A stretch of 47,200 nucleotides of DNA. Source: CANHCC01 sp040381555 (lineage in GTDB: Bacteria; Bacteroidota; Bacteroidia; J057; RFSG01). The number at the start of each line of letters is the position of its first letter. Positions within the stretch are counted from its first letter, which is position 1. Below are positions 1-8,487 of this stretch, one piece after another. Position numbers and translations under genes: made by a program. Where the stretch lies: contig JBEIHC010000004.1 of NCBI GenBank assembly GCA_040381555.1, positions 1 to 47,200 on the forward strand. Reading direction: 5' to 3'. The notes under the pieces were generated by a model. It was not told the origin of the DNA and ran no database searches. It saw only the letters and a list, made by a program, of their open reading frames with translations.

Positions 1-93
1 ATTTCAATCAGAATTTCAATTATTGCCAATACCACCCTCCCCAAACAAATACAACATGTACCCATCTGAATTTTTAAATTATTTCAGAATTTC

Positions 94-181
94 GTAGAGA
101 CGCACAATTGTGCGTCTGACAATTGTGCGTCTGACAATTATGCGTCTGACACATCAGAGACGGGCAATTGCCCGTCTCTAC
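94..181. repeat. 88-bp palindromic repeat element with terminal inverted repeats
   Basis: The element begins GTAGAGACG (94-102) and ends with its exact reverse complement CGTCTCTAC (173-181). Inside are a perfect 20-nt palindrome AGACGCACAATTGTGCGTCT (98-117), two tandem 15-nt partial copies of its right half (118-132 and 133-147, the second with one G-to-A change), and a perfect 24-nt palindrome with a GGGCAATTGCCC core (156-179). It lies just past the stop codon of the minus-strand glycosyltransferase. It has no coding potential. It looks like a REP- or MITE-like intergenic repeat; that class is an inference from its shape, since only one copy is in the window. Confidence 0.8.
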
Positions 182-193
182 AAAATCCAAACC

Positions 194-1069
194 TCACCGA
201 ATCACCCGATAATTCCGATACCCCAAATCCCAACCCAAATATTTATTAATAAATATTTTTACTTTGTCCTTCAGAGGGACTGTAATTTTTGGGGAATCAT
301 ATTCAAATTCCCAATTCAGGCGTTCGATTCGTTCGCGCATTACTGCCGGGTGTGTTCCGGCAAATTTCCGTAAGGGTATATTATCCGAATAAATAAATAT
401 TTCAGACTTTCCTACATGATGATCCACCCATTCATCTGAATGCCAGTATTTATTAAAATTTAATTGTTTCTGCTGCATGGCACGCGGATCTTTTACCCAT
501 CCATAATGGTAAATAGAAGCAGGTATTTTTACCACATTTAATTTCTCATTAATCCCTTTTCTAAATCCTTGGGCATCTTTATAGGAGTACACTTTTCTCC
601 CTGGTTTAACGATTCTAATTTCATGAGCGTACCATTTCGGTGAATCACCAATAAAATCATAGGAACCATAAAAATGTTGGTATTGAAACAACAATCCATC
701 CACCTCCTGTCTCGATACATTTTGTTGCATTGCTTCCTGTACCACTGGAATAAACTGCTCAGGCAATACTTCATCCCCTTGTATATAAAAAGCCCAATCT
801 GCTTGTTCTGCTTCAACCGCTTGAAGAGCTTTATTCGTTTCTGCTGCCAACACCTGCCCCCCCTCTCTAAGCGAATCATCCCATACAGTATCGAGTATTT
901 TTATTTTTCCGGGAGCTAATTGTTCAATTAATTCCCGGGTTCCATCTTCTGAGGCTCCTACTGCAACAATTACGGTATCACATAAGGGTAAGATAGATAG
1001 AATGGCTTCTTGTACCGGATAATCATACCGAATGGCATTCCGAATAAAAGTAAAGCCGACAACTTTCAT
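194..1069 (-). CDS. family 2 glycosyltransferase
   Basis: Predicted 291-residue cytoplasmic or membrane-associated glycosyltransferase of the GT-A fold, which would transfer a sugar from a nucleotide donor to an unknown acceptor. The N-terminus (VVGFTFIRNAIRYDYPV, then DTVIVAVGASEDGTRELI at about 31-48) is the usual GT2 nucleotide-binding start with an SxDGT-type loop. The segment FYIQGDEVLPEQF at about 94-106 is in the place of the metal-binding DxD motif, here as GDE. There is no membrane segment. It reads from its own ATG at 1069, separated from accC by a strong terminator, so it is probably not part of the fatty-acid operon. The acceptor (polysaccharide, lipid or protein) cannot be told from sequence, and no other sugar genes are nearby. 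Confidence 0.85.
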   Translation of the reverse strand: MKVVGFTFIRNAIRYDYPVQEAILSILPLCDTVIVAVGASEDGTRELIEQLAPGKIKILDTVWDDSLREGGQVLAAETNKALQAVEAEQADWAFYIQGDEVLPEQFIPVVQEAMQQNVSRQEVDGLLFQYQHFYGSYDFIGDSPKWYAHEIRIVKPGRKVYSYKDAQGFRKGINEKLNVVKIPASIYHYGWVKDPRAMQQKQLNFNKYWHSDEWVDHHVGKSEIFIYSDNIPLRKFAGTHPAVMRERIERLNWEFEYDSPKITVPLKDKVKIFINKYLGWDLGYRNYRVIR

Positions 1070-1101
1070 AGTGAATTATTCTGGCACAAAATTCAATTAA
1101 T

Positions 1102-1127
1102 AAAAAGGCTCTGATTGCTCAGAGCCC
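1102..1127 (-). terminator. terminator of the yceD-accC operon
   Basis: An 8-bp perfect stem GGCTCTGA / TCAGAGCC (1107-1114 with 1119-1126) around a TTGC loop. Read on the minus strand it is followed by TTTTTA (from the A run at 1102-1106), a classic intrinsic terminator 22 nt past the accC stop. The opposite side also has a T-rich run, so it may work both ways. Confidence 0.85.
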
Positions 1128-1148
1128 GTATTTTTATTTTCAGGAAAA

Positions 1149-2492
1149 CTATTTCCTAAAATCCCATTCTTCCAAAAACTTCGTATTGAAATCTCCGGCA
1201 CGGAATCTTTCATTCTTCATCAATTTCTGATGGAATGGAATGGTGGTTTTAATTCCTTCGATGATAAACTCATCTAGGGCTCTTTCCATTTTAGAAATGA
1301 CTTCTTCCCTTGAAAAGGCAGAGACAATCAACTTCCCAATCATTGAATCATAATTGGGCGGAATGGTGTAGCCAGCAAAAGCATGGGTATCCACGCGAAC
1401 CCCATGTCCACCTGGTTTATGGAAATTCGTGATGGTGCCCGGGCTAGGACGAAAATCATTGAAAGGATCTTCGGCATTAATTCTGACTTCCATGGCAAAC
1501 TTCCCTTCCGGAAAATAATGTCTTCCGGATACTTTCTCCCCATAGGCGACTTTGATTTGTTCTTTAATCAAGTCATAATGAAATATTTCTTCTGTCACCG
1601 GATGCTCTACCTGAATCCGGGTATTCATTTCCATGAAATAGAATTTCCCGTGTTTATCCAGAAGAAATTCCACCGTTCCAGCGCCTTCATAATTTACATG
1701 TTTGGCCCCTTTTACAGCCGCATCCCCAATTTTCTCTCTGAGTTTTTGATCCACAGCAGGGGAAGGAGATTCTTCCACTAGTTTTTGGTGTCTCCTCTGA
1801 ATGGAGCAATCCCTTTCAGAAAGATGGGAAATATTTCCGTATTGATCTCCAACGATTTGAATTTCAATATGTCGAGGTTCTTCGATGAATTTTTCGAGAT
1901 ACATCCCATCATTTCCGAATGCAGCACCAGCTTCTGTACGAGCAGAATTCCAGGCTTCTTCAAATTCTTCTTCTTTCCAAACCAGCCTCATTCCTTTACC
2001 TCCTCCTCCGGCAGTCGCTTTGAGCAAAACTGGGTATCCAATTTTTTGGGCGACTTTCTTACCCTCAGCAAGGCTGCTGAGAATCCCTTCAGAACCAGGA
2101 ATAACTGGTACTCCAGCGGCTTTCATAGTTGCCTTTGCCGTAGCCTTATCCCCCATTGCATTGATAATTTCCGGAGGGCTTCCGATAAATTTAAAGCCAT
2201 GGTCGCGGCATATCTGAGAAAACTCTGCATTCTCAGAAAGAAAACCATACCCCGGGTGTATTGCATCCACGCCAGTAATTTCTGCAGCCGCCAGAATATT
2301 CATCATATTGAGGTAACTATCCCGACTGGGGGGAGGGCCTATACAAACGGCCTCATCTGCAAATCGAACATGAAGGCTATCCTTGTCTGCTGTGGAATAA
2401 ACCGCAACAGTACTGATGCCCATTTCTTTGCAAGTTCTTTGAATCCTAAGGGCGATTTCTCCCCTATTGGCAATGAGTATTTTCTTGAACAA
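1149..2492 (-). CDS. accC: biotin carboxylase subunit of acetyl-CoA carboxylase
   Basis: A 447-residue ATP-grasp enzyme, almost exactly the usual AccC length. It carboxylates the biotin of AccB using bicarbonate and ATP, the first half-reaction of malonyl-CoA synthesis. Visible signatures are the N-terminal FKKILIANRGEIALRI, the glycine-rich ATP loop AGGGGKGM at about 161-168, and the carboxylase signature EMNTRIQVEHPVTE at about 287-300. It lies 19 nt downstream of accB on the same strand and is the last gene of the operon, with a terminator beyond. AccC homologues also serve in propionyl- or pyruvate-type carboxylases, but the adjacent BCCP and the fabH/plsX context support acetyl-CoA carboxylase. 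The carboxyltransferase genes accA and accD are not in the window. Confidence 0.95.
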   Translation of the reverse strand: MFKKILIANRGEIALRIQRTCKEMGISTVAVYSTADKDSLHVRFADEAVCIGPPPSRDSYLNMMNILAAAEITGVDAIHPGYGFLSENAEFSQICRDHGFKFIGSPPEIINAMGDKATAKATMKAAGVPVIPGSEGILSSLAEGKKVAQKIGYPVLLKATAGGGGKGMRLVWKEEEFEEAWNSARTEAGAAFGNDGMYLEKFIEEPRHIEIQIVGDQYGNISHLSERDCSIQRRHQKLVEESPSPAVDQKLREKIGDAAVKGAKHVNYEGAGTVEFLLDKHGKFYFMEMNTRIQVEHPVTEEIFHYDLIKEQIKVAYGEKVSGRHYFPEGKFAMEVRINAEDPFNDFRPSPGTITNFHKPGGHGVRVDTHAFAGYTIPPNYDSMIGKLIVSAFSREEVISKMERALDEFIIEGIKTTIPFHQKLMKNERFRAGDFNTKFLEEWDFRK

Positions 2493-2511
2493 AGCCTGTT
2501 GGTTTGAGAGA

Positions 2512-3030
2512 TTAAGACAATTCTATCAGGAAAAGGGGTTGATCGTATTCTACCGGTTGCGCATTCTCAACTAGGATTTTAACGATTTTACCCTCTACAT
2601 CTGATTCAATTTCATTAAAAAGCTTCATAGCCTCAATAATACAGAGCACTTGACCTTTGCGAACTGTATCTCCTACTTTCACAAAAACATCTTTGTCTGG
2701 GCCTGAAGAACGGTAGAAGGTACCGATAATTGGGGAACGATATTCGAAAGTAGCTTTCCCGGAATCACTGGATGCTGAGGATGAATCTGAGGAAGAGTTG
2801 GCTGGAGCGGCACCTGAAGAAGGGGCGGCAAACTGAGGCGCTGGCATAGTCATTACGGGAGCGGGCATCAGAGCAGGAGCAGCATATTGAGCTTGAACCA
2901 TCTGAACATCCGGCAATTGACGCTTAACCTTAAGCTTAAAATCTTTTTGCTCGATTTCTACCTCTGTCAATTCTGATTTGCTTACAAACCTCAGAATTTC
3001 CTGAATTGATTTAAAATCCATCATTTTCAC
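2512..3030 (-). CDS. accB: biotin carboxyl carrier protein of acetyl-CoA carboxylase
   Basis: A 172-residue carrier that holds biotin for AccC and the carboxyltransferase. The C-terminal biotinyl domain contains IIEAMKLFNEIESDVEG, with the biotin-accepting lysine at about residue 136. It is preceded by a long mobile linker rich in Ala, Pro, Met and Ser (about 48-92), typical of AccB. The N-terminal helix MDFKSIQEILRFVSKSELTEVEIE is also family-like. The longest reading begins with GTG at 3030; ATG codons at 3024 and 3021 (MMDFK or MDFK) are more likely starts and change only the first two or three residues. It sits between fabH and accC in the same direction, with a 134-nt gap to fabH. Confidence 0.95.
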   Translation of the reverse strand: MKMMDFKSIQEILRFVSKSELTEVEIEQKDFKLKVKRQLPDVQMVQAQYAAPALMPAPVMTMPAPQFAAPSSGAAPANSSSDSSSASSDSGKATFEYRSPIIGTFYRSSGPDKDVFVKVGDTVRKGQVLCIIEAMKLFNEIESDVEGKIVKILVENAQPVEYDQPLFLIELS

Positions 3031-3164
3031 GATAAAAGTTTACCTATTTTTAAGAGGTGCAAGTTAATAAAATAATTAATCGGAAGGAGGGATGAAAGCA
3101 GGAGAATCAATCGCGATTCCTATTGGATATTAGGGTTTGAAAGGAAGGATTATCAGGGATAAAT

Positions 3165-4154
3165 TTACTCCCCTATCGCCCACTTCACATACACAGCGCC
3201 CCAGGTGAATCCCCCTCCAAAAGAAGCCAAAATTAAATTATCTCCTTTCTTCAGGCGACCTTTCCATTCCCATAAACACAGGGGAATAGTACCAGAGGTT
3301 GTGTTGCCATACTTTTGGATGTTGAGCATTACCTTATTTTCATCCAGGCCCATTCTTTGGGCGGTGGCATCAATTATTCTTTTATTAGCCTGATGGGGAA
3401 CGAGCCAGGCAATATCGTCGGCTGTCAGATTGTTTTTCTCCATAATCTGAGCTGCGACCTCTGCCATATTCGTCACGGCAAATTTAAATACCGTTTTACC
3501 TTCCTGATAAACAAAGTGCTCTTTTGCTCGAACCGTTTCTTCGGTAGCAGGTTTGGCAGAACCACCAGCCTTCATGTGCAGGAATTCCCTTCCAGCCCCA
3601 TCACTATGAAGGATTGAATCTATTACTCCTAGACCTTCTGTATTGGGCTCGAGTAAAACAGCGCCGCCCCCATCTCCAAAAATGATGCAGGTATTGCGAT
3701 CTTCATAATCTATAATAGAAGACATTTTATCGGCACCTACAACGATGACCTTTTTACAGAAACCAGTTTCGATAAATTGAGCACCGACAGTGAGAGCATA
3801 AATAAATCCAGAACAGGCTGCTTGCAGGTCAAATCCCCAGGCATTTTTAGCTCCGATGCGGTCAGTCACCACATTAGCGGTAGCAGGGAATACCATATCG
3901 GGGGTTGTTGTAGCAAAAATGACTAGATCAATCTCTAGGGGGTCTAGATTTTCATTTTTCAACAATTGATTGATTGCCTGAACCCCAATTTCAGAAGGAC
4001 CATAAGGGCCCTTGAGAATATGTCGTTCCTTGATACCCGTTCTTTCTGTAATCCAGGCATCGGTGGTGTCAATCATTTTTTCGAGATCCTGGTTGGACAA
4101 AACATCCTTAGGAACCCAAGCTTCGACGGCCGTAATGGCTGCAGTAATTTTCAT
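3165..4154 (-). CDS. fabH: beta-ketoacyl-ACP synthase III
   Basis: A 329-residue condensing enzyme that joins acetyl-CoA (or a branched primer) to malonyl-ACP to start fatty-acid synthesis. The catalytic triad is visible: Cys114 in AACSGFIYA, His254 in VPHQANKR and Asn284 in KYGNTTSG. I place the start at the ATG at 4154 (MKITAAITAVEAWVPKD), where family members normally begin. A 10-residue longer reading from a TTG at 4184 would overlap plsX and adds nothing family-like. It is 13 nt downstream of plsX, an arrangement conserved widely in bacteria. If, as in many Bacteroidota, iso-branched fatty acids are made, this enzyme would choose the primer, but specificity cannot be read here. Confidence 0.96.
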   Translation of the reverse strand: MKITAAITAVEAWVPKDVLSNQDLEKMIDTTDAWITERTGIKERHILKGPYGPSEIGVQAINQLLKNENLDPLEIDLVIFATTTPDMVFPATANVVTDRIGAKNAWGFDLQAACSGFIYALTVGAQFIETGFCKKVIVVGADKMSSIIDYEDRNTCIIFGDGGGAVLLEPNTEGLGVIDSILHSDGAGREFLHMKAGGSAKPATEETVRAKEHFVYQEGKTVFKFAVTNMAEVAAQIMEKNNLTADDIAWLVPHQANKRIIDATAQRMGLDENKVMLNIQKYGNTTSGTIPLCLWEWKGRLKKGDNLILASFGGGFTWGAVYVKWAIGE

Positions 4155-4167
4155 AGTGGGAGGCAGC

Positions 4168-5121
4168 TCAACTGGGTTGTACAAAATCTTTGATAGCTTT
4201 CTCTATTTTGGCTGTCAAGTTTGAATTGACTACATCTTCGGCAGTGCGTACCATGGAGACGAAAGCTCGAGGGGTTGAAATACCGTGACCGATAATGGAC
4301 ACGCCTTTGACCCCCAAAACGGGTAGCCCGCCATAATTCTCGAAATTGAACGATTTCACCAATTCATCCTCTGGAAAGCGGGCATGAAACAAGTCGTAAA
4401 AGGATTCAGCAAACTTCAATACGATATTTCCGGTATAACCATCACAAACATATACATCGGCTTTACCAATATTCAAATCTCTTCCTTCAGCATTGCCGAT
4501 AAAGTTTATGCCAGTATGTTTATCTAATAATTCATAAGTTGCGAGTGCGAGTTGGCTTCCCTTTGTACGCTCCTCCCCAACATTCAACAAAGCAACCCGA
4601 GGTTGGGCAACGCCCAACACTTCTTTCATGAAAATGGAGCCCAATAAAGCAAATTGAGCTAAATATTCTGGCTTGCAATCTGCATTGGCGCCTACATCAC
4701 ATACAATGGAATAGGTACCATTGCAAGGATAGAGAGCCCCGATAGTAGGCCGCAACACTCCTTCAATATTTCCCAATCCAAGAACTGAACCCACCAACAT
4801 TGCCCCGGTATTTCCGGCACTAATGAAAGCGTCCAATTCCTGGTCTCGATGCATTCGAATTCCTTTATGAATGGATGAATCTGTCTTTTGAGTATATGCT
4901 CTAGCCGGATGCTCGTCCATACCAATTACCTCTGAGGTATGAACAACATCAAACGCATCGGCACTGATATTCTGCCGATTCATTTCGGCGCGAATAACAG
5001 TTTCATCCCCAATTAATACCAACCGGGTATCCGATTGAATCTGGGAAAGAGCCAAACAGGCACCGGCTATGGGAGCTTGTGGTACAAAGTCCCCTCCCAT
5101 TACATCTATGCCGATACGCAT
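4168..5121 (-). CDS. plsX: phosphate acyltransferase PlsX
   Basis: A 317-residue peripheral membrane enzyme that makes acyl-phosphate from acyl-ACP, the donor that PlsY uses to acylate glycerol-3-phosphate. The N-terminus MRIGIDVMGGDFVPQAPI is the PlsX hallmark. Other family stretches visible are AFISAGNTGAMLVGSV, RPTIGALYP, LLNVGEERTKG and CDGYTGNIVLK. Length is close to the usual 320-350. It follows rpmF by 8 nt and precedes fabH by 13 nt, so it is almost certainly cotranscribed with both. Confidence 0.96.
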   Translation of the reverse strand: MRIGIDVMGGDFVPQAPIAGACLALSQIQSDTRLVLIGDETVIRAEMNRQNISADAFDVVHTSEVIGMDEHPARAYTQKTDSSIHKGIRMHRDQELDAFISAGNTGAMLVGSVLGLGNIEGVLRPTIGALYPCNGTYSIVCDVGANADCKPEYLAQFALLGSIFMKEVLGVAQPRVALLNVGEERTKGSQLALATYELLDKHTGINFIGNAEGRDLNIGKADVYVCDGYTGNIVLKFAESFYDLFHARFPEDELVKSFNFENYGGLPVLGVKGVSIIGHGISTPRAFVSMVRTAEDVVNSNLTAKIEKAIKDFVQPS

Positions 5122-5129
5122 AATAAGGC

Positions 5130-5312
5130 TTATTCTTCCTTACCTTTCATCACCTGGCGACCGCGATAAAATCCGCTCTCCAAGCATACACGATGATACA
5201 GAGTGGCTTCTCCTGAAACCTGATCTACATAAGTAGGCAGATAAGTCAATTTATCATGCGTTCTGCGCTTATCCCTGCGGGTCTTGGAAATTTTTCGTTT
5301 AGGATGTGCCAT
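5130..5312 (-). CDS. rpmF: 50S ribosomal protein L32
   Basis: A 60-residue ribosomal protein of the large subunit. The start MAHPKRKISKTRRDKRRTHDKL is characteristic of bL32, and the C-terminal part retains the YHRVCLESGFYRGRQV turn. Only one cysteine is present, so this is the form without the four-cysteine zinc ribbon. It lies between yceD (22 nt) and plsX (8 nt), the classical yceD-rpmF-plsX-fabH order that links ribosome and lipid synthesis. Confidence 0.95.
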   Translation of the reverse strand: MAHPKRKISKTRRDKRRTHDKLTYLPTYVDQVSGEATLYHRVCLESGFYRGRQVMKGKEE

Positions 5313-5334
5313 TTTTCTTGTTTATTATTTTGTA

Positions 5335-5883
5335 CTAATTATCAGACTTTAATTTCTTTAATGCTTCCCAGCGAGGATCTACAAGGGATTCTTCCGAAAC
5401 CTCCCCAATTTTCCCCTGCGCCTTCAACAGATTGAGCGGATTATTTGGACATTCTTCCCCACAGTCTTCAGGTACTTTTCGAATTGGTATCTCCAAACAG
5501 ACAAAATCATATATCTCTTGGCTCACATCCAATAAATGAGCTTTTGGCTCAATATAGAGTACCTCATCAAATTCTGCTTCCTCCTCAACGCCCTTTGCTT
5601 CGTAGGTGTAAACCAATCGCCTCTCGCTCCTTACTCTAAACGAAAAAGGCAATACACAACGATCACATGCCAATACTACTTCCCCAGCTATCCGAAAATG
5701 TGCATCTAATTGATTCAAACTCTTATGCAACTCCAAATACACCTCTACTTTCCCCGATTGCACTATGGGCTGCTCAAAATGTCCAAAGAACTTCTCTCCT
5801 ACTTCAAAATGAAACTCATTTTTCCCACTTTTCAACTTAGGGAGTTCTATACTGAACTCTCGAATATCATCCGAGCGCATCAT
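5335..5883 (-). CDS. YceD/DUF177 family protein with possible zinc site
   Basis: A 182-residue protein of the YceD (DUF177) family, almost always encoded immediately before rpmF and implicated in large-subunit rRNA or ribosome metabolism in other organisms. The family pattern is clear: an extended beta-rich N-terminal half, then CDRC at 73-76 and CGEEC at 141-145. The four cysteines could bind zinc, which is an inference. The start is the ATG at 5883, with a second in-frame ATG immediately after (MMRSDD). It is the first gene of the operon and has a consensus promoter 22 nt upstream. Exact function is not known from the sequence. Confidence 0.88.
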   Translation of the reverse strand: MMRSDDIREFSIELPKLKSGKNEFHFEVGEKFFGHFEQPIVQSGKVEVYLELHKSLNQLDAHFRIAGEVVLACDRCVLPFSFRVRSERRLVYTYEAKGVEEEAEFDEVLYIEPKAHLLDVSQEIYDFVCLEIPIRKVPEDCGEECPNNPLNLLKAQGKIGEVSEESLVDPRWEALKKLKSDN

Positions 5884-5905
5884 GAGTCAAACTGAAATAA
5901 GAATG

Positions 5906-5937
5906 CAAAGTTAGGCAAAGACTGAATAATTTCAAAA
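5906..5937 (-). promoter_or_regulatory. consensus Bacteroidota promoter of the yceD-accC operon
   Basis: Read on the minus strand: TTTTG (5937-5933), a 19-nt spacer (5932-5914), then TAACTTTG (5913-5906). This matches the Bacteroidota -33 TTTG / -7 TAnnTTTG consensus with ideal spacing. Transcription should start about 6 nt downstream, near 5900, giving a leader of about 17 nt to the ATG at 5883. Confidence 0.75.
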
Positions 5938-6123
5938 CTTTTGAAATCTTCTCTAATTGCCAGTCATTTTATCTGATTTTTTTCTGGAAAACGAATCCAG
6001 TTCCAACATAAGCTTGCTTTCAAAACTTGTAAAAAATCAAAATCAAACTGGAATAAACCTTCAACTATTGGTTTTATTCTATAATTTCAATAAAAATAAC
6101 GATTTTTGACCGGTTGATACAGC

Positions 6124-8487
6124 ATGAAATTCTATAAAGACATAGCCTTTGTCATCTTACTGGTTCTAGGCAGCCTGCTTGCGTTTATGCGTTGGCAGGG
6201 GGAAAACTTATTTCCTACATTGTCTGGAGAAACCGGGCTACCTGCATGGGATTGGATTGTCTGGTCTGAAAGCCCCAAGGGGCTTACCGCAAATCAAGTC
6301 TATCGAGTAGCAATGAATACTCCAGGAAGTGGTATTCAGATAGGAGATATTTTAAAAAAAGTTGAATATCAATCTATTCCAGACAATAAACTCCTTTCCG
6401 AAATCCATTTCGCCTCTGCACCGGGGAAAATCTTAATTTACCAAATCGAACGAGAAGAAGCCAATACATTCATACCCAGAAAACTCAATCTTTTCGTCTT
6501 TCTCTCTTGGAAACCCTTCTTCTCTTCTGCCGACTATCCCGTTATTTGGAATTTACAAGCAGTTTTGGGTATCATTTTAGGATTCCTCACCTTAATCATC
6601 TTTTTGATTCTATACCCCCTTATTCGCGGGAGCCTCCAAAAAAATCTACCGATCCTTTTACTACTCATTTTTGCCCTCCTCCAGTTTACTTGGTTTACCT
6701 TTCGAACTCTTCGGATTCGCTTGGATTTCCCTGCTTCCCTGGTATTTCAAGAACAAATTTTCATTCTGGCTTGGTCTCTTTTGGCAATTCTGATTGGGAT
6801 AATGGCATTATTAGCCTTACCAGGAAAATTTCAAAAAATAAAGATAATCCCCTCGCTGCTTATTCTCTTTTCCTTGACCTGGGCCATTCCCCATTCCTTA
6901 TTTATTCGGGAAGATTTTAGAGAACATAGCGCCAATCTTTGTAATTATCTGATTTTTATCTCCTCCCTTCATTCTTTATGGTTTGTCAGCTCTGATAGAG
7001 AATCCGGCCCTGTTAAAGACTTAAAATGGTTTAGGTGGTTATCTAGTATTAGTTTAACCCTCTTGCTTACCCTCAGTTCTCTACAATTGCTTGGAATGTC
7101 TTTCTTCCGGGCCGAAAAAGCTGTACTTGAATCCGGATTTTTGATTTCCCTGTTTTTACCCGTATTGGATTTAAGTGCCTCAAGACTAAAGTTTGGAAAA
7201 ACAACCGTAGTACTTACCCGTACCATTCAGTACTTATTATTTTCAGCAGCAGTCTTTTTGGTTTATTTGTCGTTCGGTTGGCTATTAGAAAACCTATATC
7301 CGGGAGCCCCCTACTTGGAATGGATTAATTTGCTGATCGTCATTGTGGCAGCTCTGACAGCGCGGGCTATTTATCATCGAAATAAAAGTCGATTTACCCA
7401 AATGGGAATTTCGCTTCAACCTAGGCAGACAGAGGAAATACAGCAATTTATAGCTGGAATTCCCAGATATACTCATAGCCAAGATTTAATTCAAGATGCA
7501 ACCCAATACCTTCAAAAATACTTTTCAGCTCAAACCGTCTTGTTTTGGCTGGAAGACCAGGAAGGACCCGAAGAAATTGAAGTAGAAAAGAAATTACATT
7601 ATATCCAGGTTTTTCATGCTTTGACGCTCCCAGAACTATTTTGGTCGGCAAACAAAGAATTATCCGGGCTTATTTTAACTGCCAAAGATGAAGTCTACCT
7701 GATTGAAAACGGATGGAATATTGCTTTGCCCCTGAGATTTTCCAGAGCCAAAGCCGGTCTTTTACTTCTAGGTAAAAAGAAAAAAGGCGTGTATAACCTG
7801 GAAGACTTGGATTTACTCCGGCGTATCAGCACACAAATTTGGCTCACATTGGACATATTATATCTGCTGGAAAACGAAAAATTATTGATGCAAAAAACGA
7901 TGGAAGCGAATCTGACCGCTCTTCGTTCTCAGATTAATCCGCACTTCCTATTCAATACGCTGAATACGATTGCCGCATTAATTCATGATAGTCCGGAAAT
8001 GGCAGAACTAGCAGTCGAAAACCTCGCCTATATTTTCAGGTATACCCTACGAACCTCAGGCGATAACTTTTCTACGGTAGAGAATGAAATGGGATTGGTC
8101 AGTAAATACCTAGAAATAGAAAAATTCCGATTTGGCGAAAAATTAGAAGTAATTATCGAAATAGATGAAGCTTGCAAAAATTTAGAACTCCCAGCCTTAG
8201 TGATTCAGACGATTGTTGAAAACTGTATTAAGCATGGAATTGCCAAAATTGTCACTAAAGGAATTGTTGCCATTCGCATATTCGAACAAGGGACATTTCT
8301 AAAAGCTGTCATCGAGGATAATGGACCCGGAATCCGTTCAGACAGGATATTAAAGGGTACAGGTCTTAATAATATCCATTCAAGATTACATAGTTTGTAT
8401 GATAACTCAGATATACTGACTTTTGAGAATACTGGGAATGGAACCAGGGTTACGCTAACTTTACCCAAGATAAAACATGAAAAATAA
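6124..8487 (+). CDS. multi-pass LytS-type sensor histidine kinase with PDZ-like and GAF-like regions
   Basis: A 787-residue membrane sensor kinase of the LytS/YehU-like class. Order of parts: a transmembrane segment at about 8-24; an extracytoplasmic PDZ-like stretch at about 53-115; some eight or more hydrophobic segments between about 140 and 412; a GAF-like soluble region at about 435-590; the His_kinase phosphoacceptor motif LRSQINPHFLFNTLNTIAAL with His607; and a C-terminal ATPase with N box NCIKHGI, G1 EDNGPGI and G2 GTGLNNIHSRL. Its last 11 nt overlap the LytTR regulator, the expected partner. The signal sensed is unknown. The PDZ assignment is from local sequence feel (PGSGIQIGDILKKVEYQSIPD) and should be treated as likely rather than certain. 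Confidence 0.9.
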   Translation: MKFYKDIAFVILLVLGSLLAFMRWQGENLFPTLSGETGLPAWDWIVWSESPKGLTANQVYRVAMNTPGSGIQIGDILKKVEYQSIPDNKLLSEIHFASAPGKILIYQIEREEANTFIPRKLNLFVFLSWKPFFSSADYPVIWNLQAVLGIILGFLTLIIFLILYPLIRGSLQKNLPILLLLIFALLQFTWFTFRTLRIRLDFPASLVFQEQIFILAWSLLAILIGIMALLALPGKFQKIKIIPSLLILFSLTWAIPHSLFIREDFREHSANLCNYLIFISSLHSLWFVSSDRESGPVKDLKWFRWLSSISLTLLLTLSSLQLLGMSFFRAEKAVLESGFLISLFLPVLDLSASRLKFGKTTVVLTRTIQYLLFSAAVFLVYLSFGWLLENLYPGAPYLEWINLLIVIVAALTARAIYHRNKSRFTQMGISLQPRQTEEIQQFIAGIPRYTHSQDLIQDATQYLQKYFSAQTVLFWLEDQEGPEEIEVEKKLHYIQVFHALTLPELFWSANKELSGLILTAKDEVYLIENGWNIALPLRFSRAKAGLLLLGKKKKGVYNLEDLDLLRRISTQIWLTLDILYLLENEKLLMQKTMEANLTALRSQINPHFLFNTLNTIAALIHDSPEMAELAVENLAYIFRYTLRTSGDNFSTVENEMGLVSKYLEIEKFRFGEKLEVIIEIDEACKNLELPALVIQTIVENCIKHGIAKIVTKGIVAIRIFEQGTFLKAVIEDNGPGIRSDRILKGTGLNNIHSRLHSLYDNSDILTFENTGNGTRVTLTLPKIKHEK

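Noticed and set aside
1785..2507. 240-residue plus-strand frame opposite accC
   Set aside because: It is an antisense shadow of a strongly conserved gene, with low-complexity Ser/Phe-rich composition and no recognisable domain.
4155..4184. TTG start for fabH
   Set aside because: It overlaps plsX and adds 10 residues before the canonical MKITAAITAVEAW start.
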